From: Sediminibacterium goheungense
Lineage (GTDB): Bacteria; Bacteroidota; Bacteroidia; Chitinophagales; Chitinophagaceae
NCBI RefSeq assembly: GCF_004361915.1
Contig: NZ_SNWP01000015.1
Span: 1-64,000, forward strand
DNA: 64,000 bases
Direction of reading: 5' to 3'
Under the pieces are notes generated by a model. It saw nothing but the letters and a program-made list of their open reading frames with translations, ran no database searches and had not been told where the DNA came from. The position numbers and the translations under genes were made by a program. The stretch's first letter is position 1. Each line of letters begins with the position of its first letter. Positions 30,665 through 39,205 of this stretch are shown in pieces.

Positions 30665-31207
30665 TTATAATTGATCTTCGAATTTAGGTTCTCTTCTAAT
30701 AATAACGCTGATCAGTAAAGATTTAATAAAATTCCATATCAGGCTGGTACCCAATCCTACGAATACCTGTTTGAAAGAAGTAGTCTGAGGTTCTTTCTGT
30801 GCTTTACTGATGGCTTCTTCCATTTGTTGTTCAGATGCCCCAAAAGCTTCCATCATTTTCTGCGTTTTCTGCAGGGTTATTTCCAACACTTTAGCCGTTA
30901 GATCAGGATCAACGATCGCATACAAAACATAATTACCAATCGCTTCTATCAGCGCATAAATTACATAGGCCAGAAACGTAAATTTCAAAGCTTCTGAAAA
31001 AGTCATCAGGTTTTCATTTTGCTTACGGAGTCTGATACCGCCAACAATCAACAATACAATAACGTAGGGAATAAAAGTAGTGATACCTAATGCAGATACA
31101 TATGTGGGTGTGTCTGCCAGGGCCCAGGCACCAAAATTGATAGCAAGGAAAATTAAACCGGTAATTACACCGTAAGTAATGGCAGTCTGATTGAAGTTAG
31201 GTTTCAT
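30665..31207 (-). CDS. DUF4199 membrane protein
   Basis: Four hydrophobic helices (about 11-30, 40-58, 75-100 and 150-172) surround an acidic, Gln/Met/Lys-rich loop (LQKTQKMMEAFGASEQQMEEAISKA is typical of DUF4199). The start MKPNFNQTAITYGVITGLIF is characteristic. Function is unknown. In many Bacteroidota it is found next to the dihydroorotase-like gene and a GT2 gene, as here, which suggests a conserved cluster. Spacing to its neighbours is nine and twelve bases. Confidence 0.88.
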   Translation of the reverse strand: MKPNFNQTAITYGVITGLIFLAINFGAWALADTPTYVSALGITTFIPYVIVLLIVGGIRLRKQNENLMTFSEALKFTFLAYVIYALIEAIGNYVLYAIVDPDLTAKVLEITLQKTQKMMEAFGASEQQMEEAISKAQKEPQTTSFKQVFVGLGTSLIWNFIKSLLISVIIRREPKFEDQL

Positions 31208-31219
31208 GTATCAGTTGGT

Positions 31220-32482
31220 TTATGGTTGATGAATTTGTCCCCTGTGGATGGTCGCCAGCACGGCACCTTTAAAAGGGGTGTTTATAAATGGCGTGTTGGC
31301 AGATTTGCTTTTCAGGTTCTCTTTTTGCAGCACGGTTCCGGCTGTTCTGGAGAATAAAGTCAGTTCTGCCACGGCACCTTCCTTTATATGAGTCTTTGGA
31401 AGATCGAAAATATTACGGGCATTGTCAGATAATAATGCAACCAGTTGCTGTTCTGTTAGTTCAGGAATGGTTTCATTCACCACTGCAAATACCGTTTGCA
31501 GACCAATCATGCCATGCGCCGCATATTCAAATTCACAGGTTTTATGATCCCAGTCCTGCGGAATATGATGCGAAGCAATACAGTCAATATCCCCATCTTT
31601 TACTGCTTCACGCAAAGCCATCATATCTGTTCTGGCACGTAAGGGCGGGTTTACTTTCAGGTTGGTATCATATTGCTGCAGATCCTCATCACAGAAAAAC
31701 AGGTGATAAGGGGTAACACTGCAGGTAATCGATAAACCTTCTGCTTTCGCCGCTTTGATCAGTTCTACACTTTTGGCTGTAGAAATACCGGTAAGATGAA
31801 GTTTGGATCCTGTATATCGCAATAAATCGATATCTCTTTTAATAAAGAGTTCTTCAGCCAAGGCAGGCAAACCGGGTAACCCAAGTCTGGTAGAAACAAT
31901 CCCCTCATTGATGAGTCCGCCGGCACCAATGCTTTTATCAATCGGTAATTGAATCAATACGCCATCAAAAGCTTTTACATATTGTAAGGCTTTGAGAAAA
32001 AGTCCGGGCGATTGAACAGGGGTGAGACCATCTGAGAAAGCTATTGCACCGCTGTTGCGCATATCATACATTTCAGCCAGGGCGGTACCTTCCATTTTAC
32101 GGGTAATGGCACCGATAGGGTGAATACTGGCAGCTAATTGCTGTGAGCCCAGTTTAATATATTCTACCTGTGCCTTATTATCGGTAACAGGTTTATTATC
32201 GGGAAGGGCAAATACCTGCGTATAACCACCAGCCGCAGCCGATTCAGCCAAAGTAACGAGTGTTTCCCGGTATTCATATCCGGGATCACAACCATGGGCA
32301 AAAATATCGACCCAGCCCGGAGAAACCAGTAAGCCCTCTGCTTTTATTTCTTTGTCGGCACTTGCTGTAATGTTCTCAGCAATACGGGTAATGATTCCAT
32401 CCTCAATTAAAATATCCCTGACCTGTCCATTGATTGATGCATTTGTATCGGCGATCTTAGCCTGCCTGATGAGGATCTTCAT
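31220..32482 (-). CDS. Dihydroorotase-like protein, probably without catalysis (pseudo-DHOase)
   Basis: Overall sequence follows class I dihydroorotase from end to end (SPGWVDI, GLPGLPALAEELFIKRDI, YDTNLKVNPPLR). However, the residues that bind zinc or act in catalysis are mostly changed. HxH becomes FxH (F61, H63); the carbamoyl-binding Arg becomes C65; the DDG pair becomes DG (D151, G152); the SHCED His becomes L179; the HVSTA His becomes G232; and the TDHAP Asp becomes H305. Such proteins are known as PyrC-prime partners that support aspartate transcarbamoylase in some bacteria. This one may be a structural partner of PyrB, or have another job. It is the first gene of the minus-strand operon. 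Confidence 0.88.
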   Translation of the reverse strand: MKILIRQAKIADTNASINGQVRDILIEDGIITRIAENITASADKEIKAEGLLVSPGWVDIFAHGCDPGYEYRETLVTLAESAAAGGYTQVFALPDNKPVTDNKAQVEYIKLGSQQLAASIHPIGAITRKMEGTALAEMYDMRNSGAIAFSDGLTPVQSPGLFLKALQYVKAFDGVLIQLPIDKSIGAGGLINEGIVSTRLGLPGLPALAEELFIKRDIDLLRYTGSKLHLTGISTAKSVELIKAAKAEGLSITCSVTPYHLFFCDEDLQQYDTNLKVNPPLRARTDMMALREAVKDGDIDCIASHHIPQDWDHKTCEFEYAAHGMIGLQTVFAVVNETIPELTEQQLVALLSDNARNIFDLPKTHIKEGAVAELTLFSRTAGTVLQKENLKSKSANTPFINTPFKGAVLATIHRGQIHQP

Positions 32483-32533
32483 GTAGCGGGTATAAAATTT
32501 TGTGCAATATAACCTGAATTTTTGTTTTACCCC

Positions 32534-32541
32534 TATATTTG
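32534..32541 (+). promoter_or_regulatory. Candidate -7 element upstream of tRNA-Pro
   Basis: TATATTTG matches TAnnTTTG about 50 bases before the tRNA. A TTG at the ideal distance is missing. The heptad array lies between this element and the tRNA, so it would be part of the pre-tRNA leader. Confidence 0.4.
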
Positions 32542-32554
32542 CAGCCCCAAATCG

Positions 32555-32589
32555 ATGGCTGATGTCGGATGGCAGATGTCAGATTTGGG
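32555..32589 (+). repeat. Heptad array (ATGGCAG family) before tRNA-Pro
   Basis: Five consecutive words, ATGGCTG, ATGTCGG, ATGGCAG, ATGTCAG and ATTTGGG, follow a period of seven. They share words with the array between lepA and its neighbour some 6 kb away. No inverted partner arm is seen here. Confidence 0.8.
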
Positions 32590-32593
32590 AGAG

Positions 32594-32670
32594 CGGGACG
32601 TAGCGCAGCCCGGTAGCGCGTTTGCATGGGGTGCAAGAGGTCGCTGGTTCGAATCCAGTCGTCCCGACCA
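32594..32670 (+). tRNA. tRNA-Pro (anticodon GGG)
   Basis: The cloverleaf is complete. The acceptor arm CGGGACG pairs with CGTCCCG; the D arm is GCGC..GCGC; the anticodon stem TTTGC/GCAAG encloses loop ATGGGGT with anticodon GGG; the T arm is GCTGG-TTCGAAT-CCAGT; the discriminator A is followed by an encoded CCA. It reads CCC and CCU proline codons. A hairpin with a T run follows at once. Confidence 0.97.
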
Positions 32671-32673
32671 ATA

Positions 32674-32708
32674 AAAAGAGGTTAAGTTGATGCTTAACCT
32701 CTTTTTTT
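32674..32708 (+). terminator. Terminator of tRNA-Pro
   Basis: The stem AAAAGAGGTTAAG pairs with CTTAACCTCTTTT around a TTGATG loop and ends in a run of T. It starts three bases after the tRNA CCA. Confidence 0.92.
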
Positions 32709-32717
32709 ATGCAGCAT

Positions 32718-32751
32718 AACTTTTGGAAAGTTTCGAAACTTTTCAAAAGTT
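32718..32751. repeat. 34-bp near-perfect palindrome centred on TTTCGAAA
   Basis: AACTTTTGGAAAGTTTC is followed directly by its complement with one mismatch. There is no loop, so it would extrude as a cruciform or serve as a dimeric protein site rather than as a hairpin terminator. Function unknown. Confidence 0.75.
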
Positions 32752-33074
32752 CATAGGAGCACAGTATCTATTCATTCAGTAGTAACCAGTAATCAAACAG
32801 AGAAATAGGAAACGGTGATATGTAATACTGCCGTTGTGGGTCAGGCGACCAACAACATCGAAAGTTCATCCTCATCCTGTCGATCCGCTCCATTCTGCAC
32901 ATCCTAGTTCATCCTCATCCTGCCCATCCCAGTCCTGTTAATATCATGTAAGTATTAGTTAAAATCAACACAGTCACCAGACACCGTTTCTTTATAGTTT
33001 TATGTTTAATTGTCAAACGAACAATTATTGACTGTATAACCTGTTAGCTGGGTTATCAAGAAAATGCTTACGAT
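32752..33074. other. Gene-free spacer with CATCC-rich words
   Basis: No open frame of note is present. From about 32862 to 32936 the strand is made of ATCC/TCATCCT words, with a 43-base repeat distance (TTCATCCTCATCCTG occurs twice). The 13-mer ATCCTGCCCATCC at 32917-32929 recurs on the other strand just after the GH127/GH146 stop (36134-36146). The last 130 bases should contain the promoter of the next gene. Confidence 0.6.
33008..33026. promoter_or_regulatory. Possible operator AATTGT-N7-ACAATT
   Basis: A 6-bp inverted repeat with a seven-base spacer lies about 50 bases before the GH127/GH146 start. It is short and could be chance; a regulator is not evident nearby. Confidence 0.25.
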
Positions 33075-36000
33075 ATGAAAATGTACAAATTTGGACTGCG
33101 TGTGATCCTGTTGTTGACGGTTATCTTACAGGGTACCACTGCTTCTTTTGCTCAGGGTGGCGACCAGATACTGGATGGTATTGGTGAAACCGGATTGATT
33201 GCCCGTTATCTTTTTAATGGTGATACCAGAGACTGGTCAAGAAATACCTTGCATGGTCGTCCGGGTACACAGGTGAAATTCGTAGATGATCCCCGCTTTG
33301 GTAAAGTATTATCCTTAGCCGGCGACAGCAGTTCCTATGTCAGCATACCTGGCGAAGCGCTTACCGATCTGGAGTCATTGAGTATTTCCGGATGGATCCA
33401 TCTCAGGTCGCAAAAACCCGGTCAACGTTTTTTTGATTTCGGACAAAACAGTTCGAAACATTTTTTTGCAGCACCCGCAGGAGCCGGTTCACAACAGGGA
33501 ATGGTTGCGGCACTTACTACCGGCGAACAGAAAGGAATTGCCGCTCCCGGCATTGAACTGAACAGGTGGGTGCTGGTAACCATTGTTATTGATATTCCTT
33601 CCAAATCACTGATTACTTATGTAGATGGTAAAGCAGTGGGTGAATCCAAAGAAATACCAAAAGAACTGACAGATGTATTTGGTCAGCAAACGGCCGACAA
33701 AAAACTATATATCGGTAAGTCACTGCTACCGGGTGATCCTTTTCTGGATGCAATGGTTCGCGATTTCCGTATTTATCGTGTTCCCTTGAATCCTACGCAG
33801 ATTGGAAGCGTATTTAATAATTCCCGCAGAGGTATTAATCAGGGTGGTGTGAACCAGCGCAGGGTAGAAGAGGATCTTCCCAAATTTGCAGCAACCGAAC
33901 CACAATTGTACACCGCTTATTTAACGGGCGTTGCTGATGTAAAAGTAGAAACAGAACTAGGAACCTTGCCAAGATTGCCAAGCTATACCAATGGTACTTA
34001 CAAAGACGGATTCAAAGGGCCGAAAGTACGTGTGATCTGGCCCGCAGATGTAGATAATAATGCTGTATTGAAAGCCGGTACATATACCATCACAGGGCGT
34101 GTTGCAGGTACTACTTTTCAGCCGAAAGCGTTGGTGACTGTAAAAAACAGCAGCAAATCCATCAAACCTGTCGCTAAACTAAAACCCTTTGCATTACAAC
34201 AGGTGACACTGCAAAATGATCCGCACGGACATAAATCAAAATTCGTTGAGAACCGGGATAAGTTTGTGAATACATTGGCCAAAACAGATCCGGATGCATT
34301 CCTGTATATGTTCCGTCATGCTTTCGGACAAAAGCAACCGGAGGGTGCCAAACCATTGGGTGTTTGGGATAGCCGTGATACCAAATTAAGGGGCCATGCT
34401 ACGGGTCATTATCTTACTGCGATTGCGCAAGCCTATGCAGGTACGGGTTATGACAAAACATTGCAGGCCAATTTTGCACAGAAAATGGATTACATGGTAA
34501 ATTCACTTTACCAGTTATCGCAATTATCCGGCAATCCTAAACAACCGGGTGGTGCCTATGTGTCTGATCCTACAAAAGTGCCGGTTGGTCCGGGTAAGAA
34601 GGATTATGATTCTGATTTAAGTGATACTGCTATCAGAAACGATTATTGGAACTGGGGCAGGGGTTTTATCAGTGCCTATCCTCCGGATCAGTTCATCATG
34701 CTTGAAAAAGGTGCTAAATATGGCGGACAAAAAAATCAGGTATGGGCACCTTATTATACGCTCCATAAAATTCTGGCAGGCTTAACGGATATATATGAAG
34801 TAAGTGGCAATAAAAAAGCGCTTGAAATTGCTTCCCATATGGGCGACTGGGTATATGCAAGATTGAGTCAGGTACCCACCGATACGCTCATTAAAATGTG
34901 GAACACGTATATCGCAGGTGAGTTTGGTGGTATGAATGAATCCATGGCACGCTTATACCGTATCACAAAACAACCCAACCACCTTAAAACAGCACAACTG
35001 TTTGATAATATCAGGGTGTTCTTTGGCGACACACAACATTCACATGGGTTGGCTAAAAATGTAGATCTTTTCCGTGGGTTACATGCCAATCAGCATATTC
35101 CGCAGGTGGTAGGTAGTGTGGAAACCTATCTGGCTACCAATAATCCGGAATATTATAAGATAGCCGATAATTTCTGGTACAAGATGGTAAACGATTATAT
35201 GTATAGTATCGGTGGTGTGGCCGGCGCACGAAACCCTGCCAATGCGGAGTGCTTTATTGCGCAGCCAGGAACCCTGTATGAAAATGGTTTTGCTGCGGGT
35301 GGACAAAACGAAACCTGTGCAACCTATAATATGCTGAAGCTTACCGGTAATCTGTTTCTCTTCGATCAGAAGACGGAGTATATGGATTATTATGAGCGCA
35401 GTTTATACAACCATATCCTGGCATCTGTGGCGGAGAATACAGCTGCAAATACCTACCATGTGCCATTAAAACCAGGCTCTATCAAACAATTCGGTAATCC
35501 CAATATGACTGGTTTTACCTGTTGTAATGGTACGGCCATAGAAAGCAGTACCAAGTTGCAGAATACGATCTATTACAGAAGTAATGATAACAAAGCTTTG
35601 TATGTAAACCTGTATGTAGCTTCTACACTGGATTGGACAGAAAGAAATGTTACGGTAGAGCAGATTACCAGTTTCCCGAATGAAGATGAAACAAAACTCA
35701 AGATCAAGGGAAGCGGTAAGTTTGATGTGCATGTGCGTGTGCCTGCCTGGGCCACGAAAGGGTTTATGGTAAAGATCAATGGTAAAGAACATAAAGTACA
35801 GGCCACTCCAGGCAGTTATCTGAAACTCAGCCGTAGCTGGAACAATGGTGATGTGATTGAATTGAAAATGCCTTTCCAGTTTCACCTCGATCCGGTGATG
35901 GATCAGCAGAATATTGCGAGTCTGTTTTATGGCCCCATCCTGCTGGCCGCACAGGAACCTGAGGCGAGAAAAGAATGGCGCAAAGTAACACTGGATGCAG

Positions 36001-36128
36001 ATGATATCAGTAAAAACATCAAAGGCGATCCCAAAACATTGCAGTTCACCATTGATGATGTGGTATTCAAACCATTTTATGAAACCTATGGCAGACATTC
36101 AGTGTACCTGGATGTGAAACTTAAGTGA
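33075..36128 (+). CDS. GH127/GH146-type beta-L-arabinofuranosidase with LamG domain
   Basis: The 1017-aa protein has a signal peptide (about 1-27), a LamG/concanavalin-like domain (about 40-245; LYIGKSL, ALTDLESLSISGWI), an Ig-like Big_4 domain (about 275-355) and a DUF1680 (alpha/alpha)6 barrel. Key residues of the zinc-thiolate site of the family are present: E746 and C748 in NETCATYN, and the pair C816-C817 in GFTCCNGT, one of which is the nucleophile in studied members. The C-terminal part around FKPFYETYGRHSVYL looks like the extra domain of GH146 enzymes. Expected action: release of beta-L-arabinofuranose from plant glycans such as arabinan or extensin. It stands alone, about 1 kb before the PUL sigma gene, and may belong to it functionally. 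Confidence 0.9.
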   Translation: MKMYKFGLRVILLLTVILQGTTASFAQGGDQILDGIGETGLIARYLFNGDTRDWSRNTLHGRPGTQVKFVDDPRFGKVLSLAGDSSSYVSIPGEALTDLESLSISGWIHLRSQKPGQRFFDFGQNSSKHFFAAPAGAGSQQGMVAALTTGEQKGIAAPGIELNRWVLVTIVIDIPSKSLITYVDGKAVGESKEIPKELTDVFGQQTADKKLYIGKSLLPGDPFLDAMVRDFRIYRVPLNPTQIGSVFNNSRRGINQGGVNQRRVEEDLPKFAATEPQLYTAYLTGVADVKVETELGTLPRLPSYTNGTYKDGFKGPKVRVIWPADVDNNAVLKAGTYTITGRVAGTTFQPKALVTVKNSSKSIKPVAKLKPFALQQVTLQNDPHGHKSKFVENRDKFVNTLAKTDPDAFLYMFRHAFGQKQPEGAKPLGVWDSRDTKLRGHATGHYLTAIAQAYAGTGYDKTLQANFAQKMDYMVNSLYQLSQLSGNPKQPGGAYVSDPTKVPVGPGKKDYDSDLSDTAIRNDYWNWGRGFISAYPPDQFIMLEKGAKYGGQKNQVWAPYYTLHKILAGLTDIYEVSGNKKALEIASHMGDWVYARLSQVPTDTLIKMWNTYIAGEFGGMNESMARLYRITKQPNHLKTAQLFDNIRVFFGDTQHSHGLAKNVDLFRGLHANQHIPQVVGSVETYLATNNPEYYKIADNFWYKMVNDYMYSIGGVAGARNPANAECFIAQPGTLYENGFAAGGQNETCATYNMLKLTGNLFLFDQKTEYMDYYERSLYNHILASVAENTAANTYHVPLKPGSIKQFGNPNMTGFTCCNGTAIESSTKLQNTIYYRSNDNKALYVNLYVASTLDWTERNVTVEQITSFPNEDETKLKIKGSGKFDVHVRVPAWATKGFMVKINGKEHKVQATPGSYLKLSRSWNNGDVIELKMPFQFHLDPVMDQQNIASLFYGPILLAAQEPEARKEWRKVTLDADDISKNIKGDPKTLQFTIDDVVFKPFYETYGRHSVYLDVKLK

Positions 36129-36170
36129 ACTTGGATGGGCAGGATTATAAGATGAGTAGGAAGGGGGACG
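36129..36170. repeat. ACTTGGAT word repeat directly after a stop codon
   Basis: ACTTGGAT begins on the base after the TGA of the GH127/GH146 gene, and the same octamer begins on the base after the tpiA TAA (23284-23291). Here it continues as GGGCAGGAT and shares the 13-mer GGATGGGCAGGAT with the spacer near 32917 (other strand). Confidence 0.6.
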
Positions 36171-36173
36171 ATA

Positions 36174-36215
36174 AATTAAAAAAGGAGATTGAGTGATCAA
36201 TTTCCTTTTTTAATT
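36174..36215. terminator. Two-way terminator hairpin
   Basis: An 18-bp stem with one mismatch (left arm AATTAAAAAAGGAGATTG) and loop AGTGAT has A-rich and T-rich edges, so it can end transcription from both the GH127/GH146 gene and the convergent WG-repeat gene. Confidence 0.85.
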
Positions 36216-36262
36216 AGCTGATAAGTAGCTGTATCTATATTCTATTGTTAACCTTGATATTT

Positions 36263-36892
36263 TTATTCTGATTGCCACCCGATTTTTCTTTGTGTCTGCT
36301 CAAAAGTCTGGTAACCTAAATACAGAACTTGTCCCTTTTTATTGATATACCCTGTCTGTTTACATTCGGTGATATAATGTTTATCAGCATGGTCACCTTC
36401 GCAGCACCAAAGCACCTGCCGGCATTGTTTACCGATCAGGGCTTTGCCTTTGTAAAAGCTGGAGACAGCTTCAAATGTAGGCTTGATAATGACCTGACCT
36501 TTCTCATTGGCGAAACCTATCATTTCATTTTCTCCCACAATCCGGATCATTTTTTCCCGAAGCACATCGGGTGAGGGCTCCCCACTGCTGGTATTATATA
36601 CCTCGAATAAAAGGTTTTCTTTTGTGTCGATGGCCCACCAGCCTTTTTTATTTCTGATACCTACGATGGCAAAATATTCAATAGTATCGCTGAAACACAC
36701 ATAATACTTTGCCGTGTCGAGCTTTGTAATGGTATCTCCTTTAGGGGTGGTAATAATATATCCAAAGGGTTGCTTACCGGTAGTATCGTATTTAACCAAC
36801 AGATAATTGCCTCGCTTTTGTGCAAGGGAAGCAGTTGCCATCAATAATGTTAAAAGGAAAAATAAAGGGATTGACTTACGTATTGTGGACAT
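36263..36892 (-). CDS. Secreted WG-repeat-like protein
   Basis: The signal peptide MSTIRKSIPLFFLLTLLMATASLAQ is followed by about 185 residues with WG-repeat-like words: IGFANEKGQVIIKPTFEAVSSF, GYINKKGQVLYLG and a weaker NKKGWWAIDTKENLLFEV. WG repeats form beta-propeller-like or solenoid folds and often lie at the cell surface; no enzyme function is implied. Four Cys lie near 155-175 (QCRQVLWCCEG), possibly as disulfides. It is a single-gene unit convergent with the GH127/GH146 gene and divergent from the sigma gene. Confidence 0.75.
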   Translation of the reverse strand: MSTIRKSIPLFFLLTLLMATASLAQKRGNYLLVKYDTTGKQPFGYIITTPKGDTITKLDTAKYYVCFSDTIEYFAIVGIRNKKGWWAIDTKENLLFEVYNTSSGEPSPDVLREKMIRIVGENEMIGFANEKGQVIIKPTFEAVSSFYKGKALIGKQCRQVLWCCEGDHADKHYITECKQTGYINKKGQVLYLGYQTFEQTQRKIGWQSE

Positions 36893-37096
36893 TGGTGTTG
36901 GGAAGATTTTTTTTAACGATTAAAGAATGACTATTTCACCGGACTCTGCTGTAAGAATTGTACAAAATTTACATCAATCTTACGGCGATACTGTAGACGG
37001 ATAGGTTGTTTAATAAATTATTAACGAACCTGTCACAGCGTTATTCCTCTCTGATAATTATTGAATACTTTCCCTAATTTTACGCATCCTTGCTGT

Positions 37097-37675
37097 ATGA
37101 GTCAATATTTGTCATATGATAACTCCCTGCTGTTGAATCTGCTTTCTCATAGCGATGAGCAGGCTTTTATGACCATTTACCATCGTTACTGGCAGAAGAT
37201 ATTCACCATTGCCCATAACCGCTTACAGGATAGCCAGGAGGCAGAAGATATTGTTCATGATGTATTCTTCAGCCTCTGGAAGAACCGCCATACCCAGCAA
37301 ATCATCCAGCTTGAGAACTACCTGGCCGTTACTACCAAATATATGGTGCTGGCCCGTGTAAAAACGAAAGTACGCGAAAGGCAATACCGTGAATCTACTG
37401 AAACAGCCCTTGTGGTAGAAATGCCTGTCGAAAATAGCCTCCACTATAAGCGTATTCTTATGCTCGTAAAAAAAGAAGTGGAGAAGCTACCCGAAAAATG
37501 CCGTATCATCTTCCAATACAGTCGGAATGAAGGCATGTCTGTAAAACAGATCGCCAAAGTGATGCATATATCCCCCAAAACGGTGGAAAACCAACTCAAT
37601 AAAGCCCTGCGGCAGCTGCGAACAGCAGTACGAACATTTTTGCCTTTACTTTTAGTGATATTACTTGGTTTTTAG
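37097..37675 (+). CDS. ECF RNA polymerase sigma factor of the PUL
   Basis: Region 2 (about 25-65: AFMTIYHRYWQKIFTIAHNRL, EAEDIVHDVFFSLWKNR) and region 4 (about 130-175: LPEKCRIIFQYSRNEGMSVKQIAKVM, SPKTVENQLNKALRQL) define an ECF sigma of the Bacteroidota FecI type. The last residues (FLPLLLVILLGF) are hydrophobic, as in many such sigmas. I chose the ATG that gives MSQYLSYDN; an upstream TTG is in frame but gives a poor start. It is followed by fecR and susC, so it should turn on the susCD locus when the SusC signal reaches FecR. Confidence 0.93.
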   Translation: MSQYLSYDNSLLLNLLSHSDEQAFMTIYHRYWQKIFTIAHNRLQDSQEAEDIVHDVFFSLWKNRHTQQIIQLENYLAVTTKYMVLARVKTKVRERQYRESTETALVVEMPVENSLHYKRILMLVKKEVEKLPEKCRIIFQYSRNEGMSVKQIAKVMHISPKTVENQLNKALRQLRTAVRTFLPLLLVILLGF

Positions 37676-37774
37676 AACAGAGGAATAAGAAATAAGGAAT
37701 GTCCGAAGTAGAAGAAGTTCTCCATCGGTAATTTTACTCACTTTGGACATTTCTCTGTTCCTTATTCCTCTGTT
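37676..37774. repeat. Inverted heptad array (AGGAATA words) between sigma and fecR
   Basis: After the sigma TAG and AACAG come AGGAATA, AGAAATA, AGGAATG and TCCGAAG. The opposite arm (37740-37774) has, on the complement, AACAG, AGGAATA, AGGAACA and GAGAAATGTCC. The arms pair imperfectly around a core of about 30 bases. A hairpin of this size between sigma and anti-sigma could lower expression of the downstream genes. Confidence 0.82.
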
Positions 37775-37831
37775 TCTCTGTTTTTTTTCTCCTCCCGTAG
37801 GTGCTTTTGCTCCGAATGCACACTATAGTAT

Positions 37832-39028
37832 ATGAACATCCCCGATCATATACAAAATCTGATCAGTAAATACGAGCAGGGTCTGCTGTCGGCGACCGAA
37901 AAAAAGGAACTGGACAACTGGTACCATTCTTTCGACGACCAGCAAACCGTGGTTTCCGATGTTCCACAGGGTTCAGAAGATGAGCTGGCGGAGCGTATGG
38001 CTGTTCGTCTGCAGGAAAGCCTGGCAGCGGACGAGGAGCGTTTAGAGCCGACTGGTGTGCCCGCCCGCAAATGGCGCACGCCTGCCGCTGCTGCATTGAT
38101 TTTCATACTATTATCAGGGGTTATTTACTATTTTATTCAGCTAGATAATACGGCAGCACAACAGCCTTTGGTATTATCGGCACCGGTTCCTGCGGGAGAT
38201 GTAGCACCTGGTGGTAATAAAGCCATACTTACCCTTGATGATGGGTCAGTCATTGTACTGGATAGTGCACACAATGGTATTCTGGGAGAGCAGGGTGATG
38301 TGGATGTGAAAAAGCTTGATAACGGACTAATAGCCTACCAGAATCAGGATGGCAATATACCCGCAGCAGAAGAAAAAATATTCTACAATACCATTTCAAC
38401 GCCACGTGGTGGTGAATACCAGGTCACTTTATCAGATGGAACCAAAGTATGGCTCAATGCCGCATCTTCCATACGTTTCCCAACTGCTTTCAGGGGTGCA
38501 GACAGGCAGGTGCAGATTACCGGTGAAGTGTATTTTGAAGTGGCGCATAACGAAACCCAACCTTTTAAAGTTACGGCTGGCAAATCTGCCATTGAAGTAT
38601 TGGGAACCCATTTCAATGTAAATGCTTACGATGATGAGGTGCAGGTAAGAACCAGTTTACTGGAAGGGTCTGTAAAAATAGCAGTCATTGATCAGCCCGA
38701 TCAGCAACAAATGAAAATTCTCAAACCGGGTCAGCAGGCAAGAATGACCAGAAGCGGACGTATCAGTGTTGTAAATAATATTGATACAGAAGAAATCATG
38801 GCCTGGAAAAACGGATTGTTTGTATTTAAAAGCACCGATCTGCGTAGCATCATGCGACAGATTGCTCGCTGGTATGATATAGATATTGAGTACAAAGACA
38901 ATGTGGGTATGCAGTTTACAGGGCAGATCACCCGTAACAACAACGTATCCAAAGTGTTGGAAATGCTGGAGCTGACTGAGGAAGTGAAATTCCGGGTAGC
39001 AGGAAAAAAAGTAATCGTAGCACGCTAA
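37832..39028 (+). CDS. FecR-type anti-sigma factor
   Basis: The cytoplasmic N-terminus (1-85; ISKYEQGLLSATEKKELDNWYHSF) binds the sigma factor. One transmembrane helix spans about 92-110 (AAAALIFILLSGVIYYFI). The periplasmic part has a FecR domain (about 180-290: TPRGGEYQVTLSDGTKVWLNAASSIRFP, ITGEVYFEVAHNE) and a DUF4974 C-terminal domain (about 325-398: FKSTDLRSIMRQIARWYDIDIEY). It holds the adjacent sigma inactive until a signal comes from the STN domain of SusC. It lies 156 bases after sigma with the heptad array between them. Confidence 0.95.
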   Translation: MNIPDHIQNLISKYEQGLLSATEKKELDNWYHSFDDQQTVVSDVPQGSEDELAERMAVRLQESLAADEERLEPTGVPARKWRTPAAAALIFILLSGVIYYFIQLDNTAAQQPLVLSAPVPAGDVAPGGNKAILTLDDGSVIVLDSAHNGILGEQGDVDVKKLDNGLIAYQNQDGNIPAAEEKIFYNTISTPRGGEYQVTLSDGTKVWLNAASSIRFPTAFRGADRQVQITGEVYFEVAHNETQPFKVTAGKSAIEVLGTHFNVNAYDDEVQVRTSLLEGSVKIAVIDQPDQQQMKILKPGQQARMTRSGRISVVNNIDTEEIMAWKNGLFVFKSTDLRSIMRQIARWYDIDIEYKDNVGMQFTGQITRNNNVSKVLEMLELTEEVKFRVAGKKVIVAR

Positions 39029-39205
39029 CTATAAATCGCCATATATGCAAAACCTGTTAATGTTCCCGATGGGTAGCGATGGTTAAACAGCTGATCATGA
39101 TTCACAAAAAAACCGGACACTGTTGCAGCAGCATCCGGCGAATGTGAGTGAAGTCATTTATCAGCTAGTCTAACTGTTTATTAACTACTCAATCTTTACA
39201 AATCT

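Noticed and set aside
32594..33074. tRNA-Pro as insertion site of a genomic island
   Set aside because: No integrase and no repeat of the tRNA 3' end was found in the window; neighbouring genes look like normal chromosome.
39111..39140. Imperfect CCGGA...TCCGG inverted repeat between fecR and susC as terminator
   Set aside because: It has several mismatches, almost no loop and no T run; too weak to call.
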